DNA from: Chitinophaga ginsengisegetis | Lineage (GTDB): Bacteria; Bacteroidota; Bacteroidia; Chitinophagales; Chitinophagaceae | Assembly (NCBI RefSeq): GCF_900168065.1 | Contig: NZ_FUZZ01000001.1 | Span: 1,240,001 to 1,304,000 of the forward strand | Direction of reading: 5' to 3' | DNA length: 64,000 bases | Shown: positions 61,975 to 64,000 of the stretch, piece by piece | Position numbering within the stretch: position 1 is the first letter of the stretch | How the letters are laid out: every line of letters starts with the position of its first letter | Position numbers and translations under genes: made by a program | The notes under the pieces: generated by a model | What the model was told of the DNA's origin: nothing | Seen by the model: the letters and a program-made list of their open reading frames with translations, nothing else | Databases searched by the model: none

Positions 61975-62913
61975 ATGGACACTAAAATGATCGGCAGCAA
62001 AATTGCCAAAGCGCGCAAGGATAAAAATATGTCCCAGGCGCAACTTGCCCAGCTTCTGTTTATCAGCCCGCAGGCTGTGGGGAAATGGGAGCGCGGGGAA
62101 TCAATTCCGGACATCATCACTATTAACCGGCTTGCGGAAATCCTGGGTGTCGACCTTAATTATTTTTCAGAGAACTTCCAATCTGCGGACGATAGCACAT
62201 TTTTAAAGACCATTGAGAATAGTAACGACACGGGCCAAACGGAGGTTCCCATCCTTCCCTCCCCGCCGGAGGAGCGGCAGCTACTAACAAACTTCAGCGG
62301 CGGCAACCTTTCAGAAAGCGACTTCACCGGCGTTACCGCGCATAAAAGAAAATTTAACGGGAGTGCATTAAAAGGTTCCGACTTTGCCGGTGCGGACCTG
62401 ACCGGCAGTTCGTTTACCGGTAGCGATATACATGCTGCCAATTTTGATGGGACAAACCTGACAGACTGCACCCTGTCATCCAACAACCTTACAGGCGCAA
62501 GCTTCAACAAAACTATTCTCGTACGCACCGTATTCAGTACCTCGGGACTGGCGGGGGCGAAATTCATTGATGCAGAACTGACCGATGTAAAGCTGACCAA
62601 GACCGACCTTAGAAAAACCGTCTTTGAAAACTGCGTCTTCAAAGGCGTGGACTTTAAGTATTCCGATATGCGGGGACTACGCCTCGACGGGCAGACTTTT
62701 ATCGGCGTCAGGTTCGACAAAACGGCGTTAAACGAAGCTACGTTCAATGGTGCGACACTCAGGAATGTATCTTTTCGTCCAACGTATGCCTTAACCAATA
62801 AATACTACCGTGCCATTAAAACCATCTGCTTTGATGGTGCAATGATGGATAAGCTGACCTATGCCGAACTCAAAGGCATGGGGGCCGATCTGTCGAAGGT
62901 TACATTTATATAA
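61975..62913 (+). CDS. XRE helix-turn-helix fused to pentapeptide repeats
   Basis: 312 residues. Residues 6-62 are a Cro/C1-type helix-turn-helix (IAKARKDKNMSQAQLAQLLF, VGKWERGESIPDI). From about 100 to 285 come successive pentapeptide repeats with hydrophobic centres (LSESDF, FNGSAL, SDFAGADLTGSSF and so on), which should fold into a right-handed quadrilateral helix as in MfpA/Qnr. It is 12 bases before an ABC exporter and probably regulates it. The fusion could combine DNA binding with DNA mimicry. Confidence 0.85.
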   Translation: MDTKMIGSKIAKARKDKNMSQAQLAQLLFISPQAVGKWERGESIPDIITINRLAEILGVDLNYFSENFQSADDSTFLKTIENSNDTGQTEVPILPSPPEERQLLTNFSGGNLSESDFTGVTAHKRKFNGSALKGSDFAGADLTGSSFTGSDIHAANFDGTNLTDCTLSSNNLTGASFNKTILVRTVFSTSGLAGAKFIDAELTDVKLTKTDLRKTVFENCVFKGVDFKYSDMRGLRLDGQTFIGVRFDKTALNEATFNGATLRNVSFRPTYALTNKYYRAIKTICFDGAMMDKLTYAELKGMGADLSKVTFI

Positions 62914-62925
62914 AGAGCGAAGTAT

Positions 62926-63681
62926 ATGCAAAACTCAATTCAAGTGAAAGGACTCCAAAAGTCCTATAAGCAGCTTCATGTCCTGAAGGGCGTAGATTTC
63001 GAGGTCGAAAAAGGTAGCATTTTTGCCCTGCTCGGCTCCAACGGTACGGGCAAAACAACCATCGTCAGAATCCTCAGCACGCTACTCAAACAGGACAGTG
63101 GAAATGTGACTGTGAATGGATTCGATGTCCTTTTAAAGCCCGAAAGCGTGCGGCAGTCGATCAGCCTGACCGGGCAATTTGCGGCCATAGACGAGGTTTT
63201 AACCGGGCGGGAAAATATTACGATGATTGCCAGGTTGCGGCATCTCAGCAATCCGCGCCAGGTAGCCGCTGATCTCCTGGAACGCATCGGCTTAACCGAT
63301 GCTGCCGACCGCCGCGCCTCCACTTATTCAGGAGGGATGCGTCGCAGGCTCGACATCGCCATGAGCCTGGTGGGAAACCCGCCGCTTATTTTCCTCGACG
63401 AGCCAACCACCGGGCTTGACCCTGAAGCCCGGATTGAGTTCTGGAAGATTGTTAAGGAACTTTCCGGTAACGGCACAACCGTATTCCTGACCACCCAGTA
63501 TTTAGAAGAAGCAGAACAGCTCGCCGATAAAATTGCCATTCTTCATGAGGGCAGGATCATCGTGAGCGGCACTTTCGCGGAACTCAAACAGCTGTTCCCG
63601 CCCACACAGGTAGAATATATTGAAAAACAACCAACCCTGGAAGAGATCTTTCTTGCAATTGTTGGAAAAAAAGAAAAATAA
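62926..63681 (+). CDS. ABC transporter ATP-binding protein, DrrA-like
   Basis: 251 residues. Walker A is GSNGTGKTT, the signature is STYSGGMRRRLDIA, Walker B is LIFLDEPTTGLD, and the switch region is FLTTQYLEEAEQLADK. The CSYP-like Y-S-G-G-M-R-R form matches DrrA-type drug exporters. It should energise the ABC-2 permease encoded 1 base downstream. The exported compound is unknown. The helix-turn-helix/pentapeptide gene is upstream in the same operon. Confidence 0.93.
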   Translation: MQNSIQVKGLQKSYKQLHVLKGVDFEVEKGSIFALLGSNGTGKTTIVRILSTLLKQDSGNVTVNGFDVLLKPESVRQSISLTGQFAAIDEVLTGRENITMIARLRHLSNPRQVAADLLERIGLTDAADRRASTYSGGMRRRLDIAMSLVGNPPLIFLDEPTTGLDPEARIEFWKIVKELSGNGTTVFLTTQYLEEAEQLADKIAILHEGRIIVSGTFAELKQLFPPTQVEYIEKQPTLEEIFLAIVGKKEK

Positions 63682-63682
63682 C

Positions 63683-64000
63683 ATGGAGACAATAAAAAAC
63701 TATTTTTTTGCAGATATGAGCGTTATGCTTGGACGTTCCATGCGCCATGTTCTCCGCAGCATGGATACCATCATCACCGTCACTATCATGCCAATTGCCA
63801 TGATGCTGTTATTTGTCTACGTACTCGGCGGCGCCATTCAGTCCGGTACAGATAACTATGTGGATTACCTGTTGCCCGGTATACTGTTAATTGCTATTGC
63901 AAACAGTGTCGGCTATGTATCTTACCGGCTCTTTAACGATGTACAACGGGGAATATTTGAGCGCTTCAACTCCATGCCAATTGCCCGTTCCGCTGCAATA
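63683..64000 (+). CDS. ABC-2 type permease, DrrB-like (partial)
   Basis: The first 106 residues are present and the gene runs off the window. It has METIKNYFFADMSVMLGRSM then IITVTIMPIAMMLLFVYVLG, with two membrane helices and the intracellular loop YRLFNDVQRGIFERFNSMPI, which matches the conserved E-R-F-x-S-M-P loop of DrrB-type permeases. It pairs with the preceding ATPase to form a multidrug-type exporter. Confidence 0.88.
   Translation, partial: METIKNYFFADMSVMLGRSMRHVLRSMDTIITVTIMPIAMMLLFVYVLGGAIQSGTDNYVDYLLPGILLIAIANSVGYVSYRLFNDVQRGIFERFNSMPIARSAAI

Overview
The window looks like chromosome from a Bacteroidota member of the Chitinophaga type. The evidence is two SusC/SusD outer-membrane uptake pairs, a TonB receptor with a carboxypeptidase-like N-terminal domain, several ECF sigma/anti-sigma pairs (one with FecR and DUF4974), DUF4374, DUF4252, DUF2807, DUF4266 and DUF3570 genes, and starts with little Shine-Dalgarno signal. 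No rRNA, CRISPR array, insertion sequence or replication origin was seen. There is one tRNA gene, tRNA-Pro(CGG).

Layout. 0-12.9 kb is ordinary chromosome: a partial CPA1 Na+/H+ antiporter with a flavin-reductase-like gene, a secreted M60 metalloprotease, an AraC regulator, a copper-type SCO1/YHS operon, a zeta-toxin-like pair, a methyltransferase, and a TonB receptor/DUF4374 locus divergent from an ECF sigma gene. 12.9-31.4 kb is a visibly more AT-rich accessory region that starts exactly at tRNA-Pro. It carries hsdS, PIN, methyltransferase and integrase fragments, HEPN-like proteins, a RipA-family membrane protein, a secreted papain-like protease with a partner lipoprotein, a PLD and a GIY-YIG nuclease, an ECF module with DUF4252/DUF2807, and an SDR/AraC pair. 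Cargo blocks are separated by repeated same-strand sequences that resemble the 3' end of a tRNA-Pro, most of them followed by a terminator-like hairpin. I read this as successive integrations at the tRNA-Pro end, now partly decayed.

31.6-42.4 kb returns to chromosome-like content: Hsp20, a LysR regulator with a divergent target, a thioredoxin/ApbE/DUF4266/DUF3570/haem-binding cluster (probable extracytosolic flavin and electron transfer) and an SDR/AraC pair. 42.7-47.1 kb is a SusC/SusD pair without enzymes. At 47.2-48.2 kb an orphan ECF sigma gene is followed by two very small ORFs. A 26-nt bipartite motif with identical spacing lies before the sigma gene and before the small ORFs, suggesting an autoregulated mini-regulon.

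48.2-59.1 kb is a complete polysaccharide utilisation locus on the minus strand (ECF sigma, FecR, STN-type SusC, SusD, GH2, GH130), probably for beta-mannosides. 59.5-61.8 kb encodes kynureninase and tryptophan 2,3-dioxygenase. The window ends with a helix-turn-helix/pentapeptide-repeat fusion followed by a DrrAB-like ABC exporter, cut at the right edge.
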